A stretch of 40,868 bases of DNA, taken from the NCBI GenBank assembly GCA_013151955.1, contig JAADHH010000165.1:53964-94831 (forward strand), in the 5' to 3' direction. This DNA is from Chloroflexota bacterium. Its GTDB lineage: Bacteria > Chloroflexota > Anaerolineae > Ardenticatenales > JAADHH01. The position numbers were made by a program, and so were the translations under genes. The notes beneath the pieces were generated by a model, which did no database searches, was not told where the DNA came from, and worked only from the letters and a program-made list of their open reading frames with translations. This document shows positions 15,260 to 22,464 of this stretch, in pieces (the first letter of the stretch is position 1; each line of letters begins with the position of its first letter).

Positions 15260-15694
15260 ATGGCTACACGAGCCGAACAAGCCAATCAGTACATGAAAGA
15301 GAAGATGGGTTTCACGCCCCGCATGTTCCAGGTCATCAACCAAATGGCCCCCGAGGCTGGCGAAACCTTCGCCGATTTTTATGCCACGATCTTTGGTGAT
15401 GGAAACCTGGACAAGAAGACGAAAGAGTTGATGTTCATGTCCATCGGTGTGGCCTACCTGTCGCCACGTTGTATTATCCACGTGATTCCGGCGATCAATG
15501 CCGGCGCAACTGACGGAGAAATTTTCGAGGCTGCCGCCGTAGGTATGATCGGTGCAGGTTTTGTCCCCAATGCCCCAGGCATCCCGTATGCTTTTGAATA
15601 TGCAGCCAAGTGTATGGATATCGCCGCCAAGTTCCGCGCCGGTGAGGATTGGGAATATCTGGCATCACCGAAGTTCGACAGAGGCGTATACTGA
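15260..15694 (+). CDS. Carboxymuconolactone decarboxylase (CMD/AhpD-like) family protein
   Basis: A 144-residue alpha-helical protein of the CMD family. The conserved core is KTKELMFMSIGVAYLSPRCIIHVIPAINAGATDGEIFEA (written here in short: C71 and H74 followed by NAGAT). AhpD-type members use a CxxC pair plus His for peroxide reduction. Here only one Cys (C71) is present and the first position is Ser (S68), with one residue fewer before the His, so disulfide-relay chemistry looks unlikely. GGAGGG precedes ATG. It stands between the DsrE-like gene and the first URO-D gene. CMD-like genes are often found beside URO-D-family genes; what they do there is not established. Confidence 0.8.
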   Translation: MATRAEQANQYMKEKMGFTPRMFQVINQMAPEAGETFADFYATIFGDGNLDKKTKELMFMSIGVAYLSPRCIIHVIPAINAGATDGEIFEAAAVGMIGAGFVPNAPGIPYAFEYAAKCMDIAAKFRAGEDWEYLASPKFDRGVY

Positions 15695-15720
15695 TCTGAA
15701 CTCTCTGTAGGGTGGAAACC

Positions 15721-15750
15721 GTTGGGGCAGGCCCCCGTGCCTGCCCCAAC
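15721..15750. repeat. Perfect 12-bp stem-loop (GGGGCAGGC type)
   Basis: GTTGGGGCAGGC (15721-15732) pairs perfectly with GCCTGCCCCAAC (15739-15750) around six bases. It lies 26 bases after the CMD stop. There is no T-run, so a terminator role is possible but not shown. It is followed at about 15766 by CACCACAGAGACGCAAAGAC, a word resembling dispersed intergenic repeats, with an imperfect complement near 15830. Confidence 0.65.
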
Positions 15751-15900
15751 CGCACAAAAATATCTCACCACAGAGACGCAAAGACACGAGGACATGAAGA
15801 AAAGAAGTTCTTTCCTTCTTTGGTGTCTTGCTTGGAATCTTTGTAGTGAGCAATCCCGTATAGTTCTGGCGTGTCCGGATTACGAAGAAAGGGAACCGCA

Positions 15901-16926
15901 ATGGCAAACACAAAGCAAGCAATCTTTGATGCTTTTGAGAGAAAACCGGGCGCTTCAGTGCCGTCGACGGTATTTGGTGGCGGCATGTGGACGTTACGGT
16001 ATTGGAACAGACAATTCGGTGAGTTGATTCAAGATCCCCACACATACGCCGATATCATTATCAAGACCAACGACGAGGTGCAAAGCCCAATTGTGTATGT
16101 GGGCTCCGGCTATAACAATTACCTGGCCGCTGCCGTCGGTGGCACCGTCAAGGAACGAAAAGCCGGCGCTCCCGATTTGGCTGCGCCTATCGTTCGGGAA
16201 CATGCCGATGAGTTGGACGAATTGGACGTGGCCGTGATCCGGAACGACCCCGTAATCCAAAATATCTGGGAGGCAACCCGCCTGGTGGCAGAGGCCATCG
16301 GCGACAAGGTGATCGTGACCGTAACGGCATGGGGGCCTTTCACCCTGGCCGGGCAAATCTTTGGTGTGGAAGACTTCATGCGCGCTACGTTCAAACGCAA
16401 GAAAGAGGCACACAAGACCCTCGACTTTGCCACACGCTTGCTGAAGGAATTCTACCGGCCCCTTGTGGAAGACCACACCATTTCTGTGACCAGCCTGGCC
16501 GATCCAACTGCTTCGGGTGACCTGATTTCCCCACGTACGTTCAAGACCTACTGTCTTCCCTATCTGCAACCCCTTATTCAGGAGTTCAAGGAGCACGACG
16601 CATACACCTGGCTGCACATCTGTGGCGATACAACGGACAAACTCGATTTGATTGCCGACACCGGAGCCGATTGTTTTAGCCTCGATTACAAGGTCGATAT
16701 CGCCACGGCCAAAGAACTGGTCGGCGACCGGGTATGTCTGGCCGGAAACGTCAATCCCGTCTCGGTACTCGACCAAGGCACGCCAGAGGATACCCGTGAA
16801 GCCAGTCTGGCATGTCTGGCCGCCGGCAGCGCAGGGGGTGGATTCATCCTGACCTCCGGCTGCGACCTTCCGCCGACCGTGCCTTTGGAAAACCTGCATG
16901 CCATGCTGAGGGCGACCGAAGACTGA
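15901..16926 (+). CDS. MtaA-like URO-D family methyltransferase (1)
   Basis: A 341-residue TIM-barrel protein of the uroporphyrinogen decarboxylase/MtaA-CmuA superfamily. It has the zinc-binding triad of the methyltransferase branch: H239-x-C241 in LHICGD and C321 in LTSGCDLPP. In MtaA-type enzymes this zinc activates a thiol that accepts the methyl group from a corrinoid protein. True decarboxylases lack this triad, so haem synthesis is not expected. The start ATG at 15901 follows AAAGGGAAC; an in-frame ATG ten codons earlier lacks a good site. It is the first of two such enzymes in this region. Its substrate is unknown; members act either as the first (substrate) or second (acceptor) methyltransferase. 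Confidence 0.88.
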   Translation: MANTKQAIFDAFERKPGASVPSTVFGGGMWTLRYWNRQFGELIQDPHTYADIIIKTNDEVQSPIVYVGSGYNNYLAAAVGGTVKERKAGAPDLAAPIVREHADELDELDVAVIRNDPVIQNIWEATRLVAEAIGDKVIVTVTAWGPFTLAGQIFGVEDFMRATFKRKKEAHKTLDFATRLLKEFYRPLVEDHTISVTSLADPTASGDLISPRTFKTYCLPYLQPLIQEFKEHDAYTWLHICGDTTDKLDLIADTGADCFSLDYKVDIATAKELVGDRVCLAGNVNPVSVLDQGTPEDTREASLACLAAGSAGGGFILTSGCDLPPTVPLENLHAMLRATED

Positions 16927-16951
16927 TTGAACAGGACGCTCCCCGGCTTGT

Positions 16952-16980
16952 TTGACGCGATGTCTCTTTTGGTGTATAGT
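16952..16980 (+). promoter_or_regulatory. Sigma70-type promoter ahead of the Cys-rich gene
   Basis: TTGACG (16952-16957), a 17-base spacer and TATAGT (16975-16980) lie 26 bases after the URO-D stop and 150 bases before the next start. This suggests a new transcription unit covering 17131 onward. Confidence 0.65.
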
Positions 16981-17036
16981 TGTCGTTGGCGGGATGCGCT
17001 GTGCAACAAGGTGTAACCCGCAAAGCAGATTATCGT

Positions 17037-17100
17037 AACACGTGAAACGTGATGTTGCGTACTGAGCGACCTCGCGCTTCACGTTTTGATTTCACGTGGC
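17037..17100. repeat. Leader repeat with inverted CACGTGAAA ends
   Basis: CACGTGAAA (17039-17047) is the inverse of TTTCACGTG (17090-17098). Between them lie GTGATGTTGCGTACTGAGCG and CTTCACGTTTTG-type words shared with the leader arrays near hpt. It lies in the 5' leader of the Cys-rich gene. Confidence 0.5.
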
Positions 17101-17130
17101 GGATGCCATCTATGAAAGACACGCGAAACC

Positions 17131-17454
17131 ATGGCCAAAGCGAACGTTGATGCCGGCATCTGTGGCTATAAAGCGACTGTGGAAGCCACGTCGCTGAACG
17201 GGAAAGAGATACAGGTCGAGATTTGCAGTGACTGCGAGATGCTCACGGCAATGAACGAGGACCTGGTGCAGTTGCAATGGAAGGGCAGAGGGCACAAGGT
17301 CTTCCGGCGTATGACCGAATCGGCAGTGTACGAATCGGCGGCACGCCACATCCGTCATTGCGCTTGCATCGTGCCGGCCGCTGTGTTGAAAACGATTGAG
17401 GTAGAAACCGGCATGGCTCTGCCCAAAAAAGCGACGATTGAGTTCGAGGAGTGA
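17131..17454 (+). CDS. Small Cys-rich protein of unknown function
   Basis: A 107-residue soluble protein that I do not recognise as a named family. It has five Cys: C11 (GICGY), C32 and C35 (ICSDC), C77 and C79 (HCACIVP), with H76 next to the last pair. This arrangement suits a metal or iron-sulfur site. It has no signal peptide or membrane segment. Position between an MtaA-like gene and the corrinoid activator suggests a role in the same pathway, for instance as an electron donor or corrinoid-related accessory, but this is inference. The start ATG has only a weak ribosome binding site; the frame is closed just upstream by a TGA. Confidence 0.75.
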   Translation: MAKANVDAGICGYKATVEATSLNGKEIQVEICSDCEMLTAMNEDLVQLQWKGRGHKVFRRMTESAVYESAARHIRHCACIVPAAVLKTIEVETGMALPKKATIEFEE

Positions 17455-17481
17455 GTGTCGAGGGTAAACAGGAGGTAGGAT

Positions 17482-17709
17482 ATAGAATGTCCAAATGGGT
17501 GTGATACGCCGATGAAATCTGCCCGCATAGAAAGGATCTTCTACCGGGCCGGAGAGCCGGTCGTGATTCGCGACCTGGAAATGTACCTCTGTCCCACCTG
17601 TGGCTGTGAATCTATGCCGTTGCGATCGGCGCGAATCGTCGAAGGTGTCCTGAACGGCCAGATCGAACCTGCCGGGCAGTTTTCTGCACCGCTATATCAA
17701 CCAGCATAG
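17482..17709 (+). CDS. YgiT-like zinc-knuckle protein, probable AUA start
   Basis: A small two-knuckle protein. Read from the ATG at 17512 it has 65 residues and only one knuckle (CPTC). Extending the frame upstream to an ATA at 17482 adds ten residues that include CPNGC and restore a four-Cys zinc site (C3, C7, C37, C40), as expected for the YgiT/MqsA-N-like family. AGGAGGT (17470-17476) lies exactly five bases before that ATA but 35 bases before the ATG. An ATG at 17487 in another frame gives only a five-codon peptide. I therefore favour the ATA start, or a sequence change from ATG. Family members are often antitoxin-like; no toxin is directly paired with it here. Confidence 0.6.
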   Translation: MECPNGCDTPMKSARIERIFYRAGEPVVIRDLEMYLCPTCGCESMPLRSARIVEGVLNGQIEPAGQFSAPLYQPA

Positions 17710-17756
17710 ACAATAGACAGTGCGGCCACAAAGAATACGTGACAAGGGGACGTACA

Positions 17757-17975
17757 ATGACAAAGACAGATTCCGAACCGTTTCGTATTGACAAGACGGC
17801 GTTTTCGCTAGGCTCCCTTTTTGATGAATCAGACGAGAAGGCCTACTGGCTCTCTCGGACACCTTTGGAACGGCTTCAGGCCATCGAAATCATGCGACAG
17901 GTTATTTATGCCTATGATCCAGCTACCACGCGACTTCAAAGAGTTCTTACAATTGCTGAACGCACATCAAGTTGA
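17757..17975 (+). CDS. Small antitoxin-like protein before a nucleotidyltransferase
   Basis: A 72-residue protein with the pattern IDKTAFSLGSLFDESDEK, WLSRTPLERLQAIEIMRQ and YDPATTRLQRVL, which is typical of short proteins encoded just before nucleotidyltransferase genes. AAGGGG precedes the ATG at 17757. Its 3' end overlaps the downstream gene by 62 bases in another frame, which couples their translation. A role as antitoxin or partner is inferred from the pairing only. Confidence 0.7.
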   Translation: MTKTDSEPFRIDKTAFSLGSLFDESDEKAYWLSRTPLERLQAIEIMRQVIYAYDPATTRLQRVLTIAERTSS

Positions 17976-18357
17976 ATACTTGGTCATTGGTGGCTATGCG
18001 GTTGGATTCTATGGCTACCCACGAGCAACCGCTGATATGGATGTCTGGATTGCAAGACATCCTGTGAATGCAAGAAAAATGACGGTCGCTCTGCGTCAGT
18101 TTGGATTCGATGTTCCAAACTTGTCCGCAGAGCTTTTTCTGAAGGAAAACCAAATCGTCCGTATGGGGGTTCCTCCCATGAGAATTGAAATACTGACCGC
18201 AATTTCTGGGGTAAGTTTTGATAAATGCTTTGCAGAGCGAAAAGTTGAAGAGGTGGGGGGAGTCAAGATCAACTTCATCAGTCTGGAAAACCTAAAAATC
18301 AACAAGAAAGCCAGCGGAAGACATAAAGACTTGAATGACTTGGAGCACTTACTATGA
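17914..18357 (+). CDS. Nucleotidyltransferase (MNT/AbiEii-like), toxin-antitoxin type
   Basis: A 147-residue protein with the minimal nucleotidyltransferase signature. VEYLVIGGYAVGFYG is the glycine motif, followed by ATADMDVWIA with the catalytic D-x-D pair. The later KINFISLENLKINKKASGRHKDLNDL is also usual, its Lys and Asp residues closing the fold. Such proteins transfer nucleotides to target tRNA or protein and occur in toxin-antitoxin pairs. The start ATG at 17914 lies inside the preceding gene. The stop overlaps the ATG of the corrinoid-activator gene by four bases (ATGA), so this pair appears to be read on the same mRNA as the activator, an odd placement for a defence or addiction module. 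Confidence 0.8.
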   Translation: MIQLPRDFKEFLQLLNAHQVEYLVIGGYAVGFYGYPRATADMDVWIARHPVNARKMTVALRQFGFDVPNLSAELFLKENQIVRMGVPPMRIEILTAISGVSFDKCFAERKVEEVGGVKINFISLENLKINKKASGRHKDLNDLEHLL

Positions 18358-20720
18358 CGAAGCAACCAACAGAGAAGAAACACCTGGTCATCTTCCAGCC
18401 CTCGGGCAGTCGCGGCCACGTCCCAGACGGCACACCGCTGCTGGAAGCAGCCCGCGAACTGGGCGTAGCTATCGAATCGCCCTGCGGCGGGCGGATGATG
18501 TGTTCTAAATGCCGCGTGCGCATCGAAGAGGGCTTCTTCGAACGCTTCGGCATCCACTCCGGCATGGACCATCTGAACCCGGTACTCGAAAAGGAAAAAG
18601 ACTTCTTCCGCGAAAAGGGAATCACCGGGGACAACTTCCGGCAATCGTGCGTGGCCGAGGTGCGCGGCGACGTGGTGGTCTATGTACCGGAGGAGAGCCG
18701 CGCCGTCAAGCAGATCGTGCGCAAGTCGGCGCGCGAGCTGAACATCGAAATCAAGCCGGCCGTGCGTCGCTACTTCGTGGAAATGACGCCGGCTTCCCTC
18801 CACGAACCGCTGGGCGACTGGGAACGCCTGCAAATTGCACTCAAAGAGGAACACGGCCTCGATGGTCTCGCCATAGACTACCTGATCCTACGCAAACTGC
18901 AAGGCATAATCCGCGAGGGAGACTGGAAAGTGACCGTCTCCGTCTGGCAGGGCCGCGAGGTACTCCAGGTGGAACCGGGATTCGCCGAGATCGGCCTGGG
19001 GCTGGCAGTCGATGTGGGCACGACCACGGTCGCCGCCTACCTCTGCGACCTGGACGATGGCACGATCCTGGGCACCGCCTCCATGATGAACCCGCAAACG
19101 CCCTACGGCGACGACGTGATGGCCCGCATCACCTACGCCATGACCAACGACGACGGTCTGGAGAAGTTGCACACCGCCATCCTGGACGGCCTGAACGACA
19201 TCGTGCGACAGGTCTGCGAAGAGTCAGGGTACAGCCCGGACCACATCCTGGAAGCGGTGCTGGTCGGCAATACCTGCATGGACCACATCTTCCTGAACAT
19301 CTACCCGAAGTATGTCGGTGTAGCTCCTTTCATACCGGCGGTACACCATTCGGTGAACGTCAAAGCGCGCGATTTCGGCCTGAACATCCTGCCCTCGGGC
19401 AATGTACACGTCCTGCCCAACCAGGCCGGCTTCGTCGGCGCGGACAACACAGCGGTCATCATCGCCGAGGAGCCATACAAACAGGATGAGATGATGCTGA
19501 TCATCGACATTGGCACCAACGGCGAGATCGTCATGGGCAACCGCGAGAAGCTCATCTCCGCGTCGGTGCCGACCGGGCCAGCCTTCGAGGGTGCAGAGAT
19601 CGAGTACGGAATGCGCGCTGCGGAAGGGGCCATCGAACGGTTGAAAATCGACCCCGTGACGTGGGACGTGAGCTACCGCGTGATCGGCAAGGAGAAGTGG
19701 AGCGATGAAATGGCCCCCGAAGAGATCGGGGCGCGGGGCATTTGCGGCTCGGCGATCATCGAAATCGGCTGGGAGATGTACAAGGCCGGCGTGATCAACG
19801 CCAGCGGGCGATTCAGCCGCGAGACGCACCATCCGCGCTTGCGAAAAGGGACGAAGGGGCCGGAATTTGTGCTGGCCTGGGCCCCGGAGACCTCCATTGG
19901 CCGCGACATTACCTTCAGCATAGACGATGTCCGCGCCCTGCAACTGGCCAAGTCGGCCATGTACTCCGCCGCGCGACTGATGATGAAGCGGCTGGATATC
20001 GAGAAGGTGGACAAGATCGTGCTGGCCGGCGCGTTTGGCAGCTACATAGACCGGGTGAAGTCCATGGCCATGGGCCTGATCCCCGATTGCGAACTGAAGA
20101 ACGTCTACGCCGTGGGGAACGCAGCCGGAGACGGCGCGCGCATTGCCCTGCTCAACACCGATAAGCGGGCCGAAGCGGACGAGGTCGCCAACCTCGTGGA
20201 ATACGTCGAACTGACCGTCGAGCCGGACTTTGAGAAAGAATTTGCCGCCGCCATGCACTTCCCCCACATGCGCGACAAGTTTCCGCACCTCGACCGCATG
20301 TTCGAGAAGATGCGCCACCAGCGCAATTTGCGGCTGCTCAAGAACGCAGCTATCTTCGCCGGCTTGCCCGATGCGTTGTTGAAGCAGGTATCGCAAGTCG
20401 TCACCGAGCAGAAAGTGCGCAAGCGGAAGCCGGTCTTCAAGCAAGGGGCCGAGCCGCAAGCGTTCTGGATCGTCAAAGAAGGCTCAGTCAAGATCGCCAT
20501 GAGTCAGGACGGCCGCAAAGATACAACACTGGCCGAGTTGGGGCCGGGAGATTTCCTGGGCGAGATGGCCATCCTGGAAGGGCGACCGCACGCGGCCACA
20601 GCGACGGCCAACGCCTTGAACACCATCCTGTTGCGCATCGAGCGCGACGACTTTGAGCAGTTGTTGCGCGACGCTCCCGACTTCGCAGAGGAGGTCAGGC
20701 GGGCGCTGAAGAAATCATGA
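18354..20720 (+). CDS. Corrinoid activation protein (RACo/RamA-like) with C-terminal cNMP-binding domain
   Basis: A 788-residue ATP-dependent reductive activator that returns inactive Co(II) corrinoid to Co(I). The N-terminal 2Fe-2S domain has C44, C50, C53 and C99 (SPCGGRMMCSKCRV… SCVAEV). A middle segment leads to the ASKHA ATPase domain: GLAVDVGTTTVAAYL near residue 220, LIIDIGTNGEIV near 380, and VLAGAFGSYIDRVKSMAMGL near 560. From 661 to the end is an added cyclic-nucleotide-binding-type domain (LLKNAAIFAGLPDALL… PGDFLGEMAILEGRP). In its phosphate-binding cassette the usual Arg is His (H746, RPHAAT), so it may not bind cAMP or cGMP. It overlaps both neighbours by four bases. The corrinoid protein it would serve is encoded at 23513. 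Confidence 0.9.
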   Translation: MTKQPTEKKHLVIFQPSGSRGHVPDGTPLLEAARELGVAIESPCGGRMMCSKCRVRIEEGFFERFGIHSGMDHLNPVLEKEKDFFREKGITGDNFRQSCVAEVRGDVVVYVPEESRAVKQIVRKSARELNIEIKPAVRRYFVEMTPASLHEPLGDWERLQIALKEEHGLDGLAIDYLILRKLQGIIREGDWKVTVSVWQGREVLQVEPGFAEIGLGLAVDVGTTTVAAYLCDLDDGTILGTASMMNPQTPYGDDVMARITYAMTNDDGLEKLHTAILDGLNDIVRQVCEESGYSPDHILEAVLVGNTCMDHIFLNIYPKYVGVAPFIPAVHHSVNVKARDFGLNILPSGNVHVLPNQAGFVGADNTAVIIAEEPYKQDEMMLIIDIGTNGEIVMGNREKLISASVPTGPAFEGAEIEYGMRAAEGAIERLKIDPVTWDVSYRVIGKEKWSDEMAPEEIGARGICGSAIIEIGWEMYKAGVINASGRFSRETHHPRLRKGTKGPEFVLAWAPETSIGRDITFSIDDVRALQLAKSAMYSAARLMMKRLDIEKVDKIVLAGAFGSYIDRVKSMAMGLIPDCELKNVYAVGNAAGDGARIALLNTDKRAEADEVANLVEYVELTVEPDFEKEFAAAMHFPHMRDKFPHLDRMFEKMRHQRNLRLLKNAAIFAGLPDALLKQVSQVVTEQKVRKRKPVFKQGAEPQAFWIVKEGSVKIAMSQDGRKDTTLAELGPGDFLGEMAILEGRPHAATATANALNTILLRIERDDFEQLLRDAPDFAEEVRRALKKS

Positions 20721-20959
20721 CCAACGACCAGTGTGTTTTTTGCGGAGGCGCTATGGAGGAAAAGCTGACGACCTTCGTGTATGAAGAAGGAGGTCGTGTA
20801 TCCGTTGTGCGAGATGTTCCGGCGTGGGTGTGCAAGCAATGCGGCGAAAAAGACTATTCTGGGCAAACCACACACCAATTGTTGGATTCGCTGAAACACC
20901 CCCCACTCCCGTCGGATATCACCCATGTCCTTGCTTATGAATGGGCAGGAGTAGCATAG
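20717..20959 (+). CDS. YgiT-type zinc-finger protein
   Basis: An 80-residue protein with two zinc knuckles, CVFC (6-9) and CKQC (about 39-42), separated by a strand-rich stretch ending in VPAWVCKQCGE. This is the YgiT/MqsA N-terminal pattern. The helix-turn-helix half of MqsA is absent. ATG overlaps the stop of the corrinoid activator by four bases. Such proteins often pair with a small toxin (DUF4258 or MqsR type); none is next to it here, since the next gene is htrA on the other strand. Confidence 0.8.
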   Translation: MTNDQCVFCGGAMEEKLTTFVYEEGGRVSVVRDVPAWVCKQCGEKDYSGQTTHQLLDSLKHPPLPSDITHVLAYEWAGVA

Positions 20960-20974
20960 CCCAAGAAGGGACTC

Positions 20975-21007
20975 AGAAGTTCAACTTCTGCGAGAAGTTG
21001 AACTTCT
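20975..21007. repeat. Double palindrome repeat, copy 1
   Basis: AGAAGTTCAACTTCT (20975-20989) and AGAAGTTGAACTTCT (20993-21007), separated by GCG. Each half is itself palindromic and the two also pair with each other. It lies between the YgiT-like stop and the htrA stop, so it may terminate both convergent mRNAs. Confidence 0.85.
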
Positions 21008-21021
21008 GGGCTCTTCCAAAC

Positions 21022-22290
21022 TTATGATTTCTTGTGCGGGCGTGTCCCCAGCGTCACGTCCAGCACTTTTTGCTGACCGTCGCGCAGTACAGTGATCTGC
21101 ACCTTTTGGCCGACGCGCGTTTTGCGTACCAGATAGTGGGTCAGATCGTCGAAGTTGTGTACCGGCTGGTCGTCAACCGCGACGATGATGTCGCCTCCTT
21201 TGGGCTGGCGCTTGCCGTCGACGGTCTCGATTTTCGCAGGTTGCAGGCCGGCTTTGTCTGCCGGGCTATCGGGAGTCACCTGGCCGACGAGCACGCCGCG
21301 TTGGTCGCTCGAAAGGCCCAGTTGTTTGGCGACTTCGGCAGTCACGTTTACGCCGCCGATGCCCAGCCAGGGATGCTCGTATTCCCCCTTGGCGATGAGA
21401 TCGGGGACGACCTGGCGGACGATGGCCGACGGTACGGCAAATCCGATGCCGGAGCTGCCGCGCACCGGTGAGCGGATGGCCGTATTGACGCCGATCACCC
21501 GGCCTTGCGAATCGAGCAGCGGGCCGCCGGAGTTGCCCGGATTGATCGCCGCGTCGGTCTGAATCACGTCGGGAATCGTGTATCGCCCGCCATCGGACGT
21601 ACTCGATTGCGCCGGAATGCTGCGACCGAGGGCGCTGATGATGCCGCGTGTCATCGTACCTTGCAAACCGAATGGGTTGCCAATGGCAAGGACCATTTGC
21701 CCGACCGTCAGGTTCTCCGAGTCTGTCACTTCGACGGGGTGTAGTTCGCTCGGATCGACATCCACCTGGATGACGGCTAGATCGCTGTCCGGGTCGGTGC
21801 CGACAACTTTGGCCGGTGCGGTTACATCGTCGGCGAAGGTGACGGCAATGTCGGTGGCATTTTCGACGACGTGATAGTTGGTGACGATGTGCCCCGCTGT
21901 ATCGTACACGAAGCCGGAACCGAGCGACTGTTGCTCAAGGTCGTGCGGCTGTTGCGGGAAAGGGAATGACGGAAACCCCGGAATCTCCGGAATCTGTGGT
22001 AGGGCAGAGGCCTTCACCTTGCTGGTCACGTGAATGTTTACGACGGCCGGGGCAACGTTGTGGTAGATCGCTTGTGTGAGTTGCTCCTCCGCGTGTACCA
22101 CCGCTTCGGCGTTTGCCGGCAGCGGGGCCGAGGTCGCGGCCGGTGGCGGAGCAATCGCCGTGGTTGGCGTCGAGGCGGCAGAGTTTTGACCGAGGGATAG
22201 TGAGGGCAGTGAAGCGATCCCGCATCCCGTAACGGCTACAACAACGATGAGCAGAAAAAGTAGTATCTTGAATTGTTGGCGTCTAAACAT
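21022..22290 (-). CDS. htrA: HtrA/DegP-type serine protease lipoprotein
   Basis: A 422-residue extracytoplasmic quality-control protease. The signal peptide ends in lipobox VTGC (Cys 23), so it is probably lipid-anchored. A Pro/Ala/Thr linker (30-60) is followed by the trypsin-like domain with catalytic H139 (TNYHVV), D169 (DPDSDLAVI) and S253 (NPGNSGGPL). One PDZ domain follows (about 305-415: PWLGIGGVN… GVLVGQVTPDSPADKAGL). It is on the opposite strand within the corrinoid region and is bracketed by two copies of the AGAAGTTCAACTTCT palindrome. ATG is supported by GGAGG seven bases upstream. Its product would degrade or refold misfolded envelope proteins. Confidence 0.96.
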   Translation of the reverse strand: MFRRQQFKILLFLLIVVVAVTGCGIASLPSLSLGQNSAASTPTTAIAPPPAATSAPLPANAEAVVHAEEQLTQAIYHNVAPAVVNIHVTSKVKASALPQIPEIPGFPSFPFPQQPHDLEQQSLGSGFVYDTAGHIVTNYHVVENATDIAVTFADDVTAPAKVVGTDPDSDLAVIQVDVDPSELHPVEVTDSENLTVGQMVLAIGNPFGLQGTMTRGIISALGRSIPAQSSTSDGGRYTIPDVIQTDAAINPGNSGGPLLDSQGRVIGVNTAIRSPVRGSSGIGFAVPSAIVRQVVPDLIAKGEYEHPWLGIGGVNVTAEVAKQLGLSSDQRGVLVGQVTPDSPADKAGLQPAKIETVDGKRQPKGGDIIVAVDDQPVHNFDDLTHYLVRKTRVGQKVQITVLRDGQQKVLDVTLGTRPHKKS

Positions 22291-22311
22291 GATATCCTCC
22301 AGAACTTATGT

Positions 22312-22344
22312 AGAAGTTCAACTTCTTCGAGAAGTTGAACTTCT
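22312..22344. repeat. Double palindrome repeat, copy 2
   Basis: AGAAGTTCAACTTCT (22312-22326) and AGAAGTTGAACTTCT (22330-22344), separated by TCG. It lies 21 bases upstream of the htrA start, inside the divergent htrA/URO-D control region, so here it would be in the htrA leader rather than at a 3' end. Confidence 0.85.
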
Positions 22345-22382
22345 TGGGCGACAATCGATTCGGAAAAAATCCTACTTACGAG

Positions 22383-22388
22383 TATAAT
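22383..22388 (+). promoter_or_regulatory. Probable -10 box for the second URO-D gene
   Basis: A perfect TATAAT lies 76 bases before the start codon at 22465. The -35 region is weak (TTCGGA at 18-base spacing). The complementary strand reads TATTATACT here, so the same spot could serve htrA in the other direction. Confidence 0.45.
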
Positions 22389-22464
22389 ACGGTTAGATGA
22401 GAATCACCTTAAAATCGTGCTAAAGTTTTGTTAGAAAGGTCACAGGGAAAGGAGCCAGACAAGT

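Noticed and set aside
22291-22464. Cobalamin riboswitch upstream of the corrinoid genes
   Set aside because: I looked for a B12-box-like element here and at 16927-17130 and 14550-14718 and saw none.
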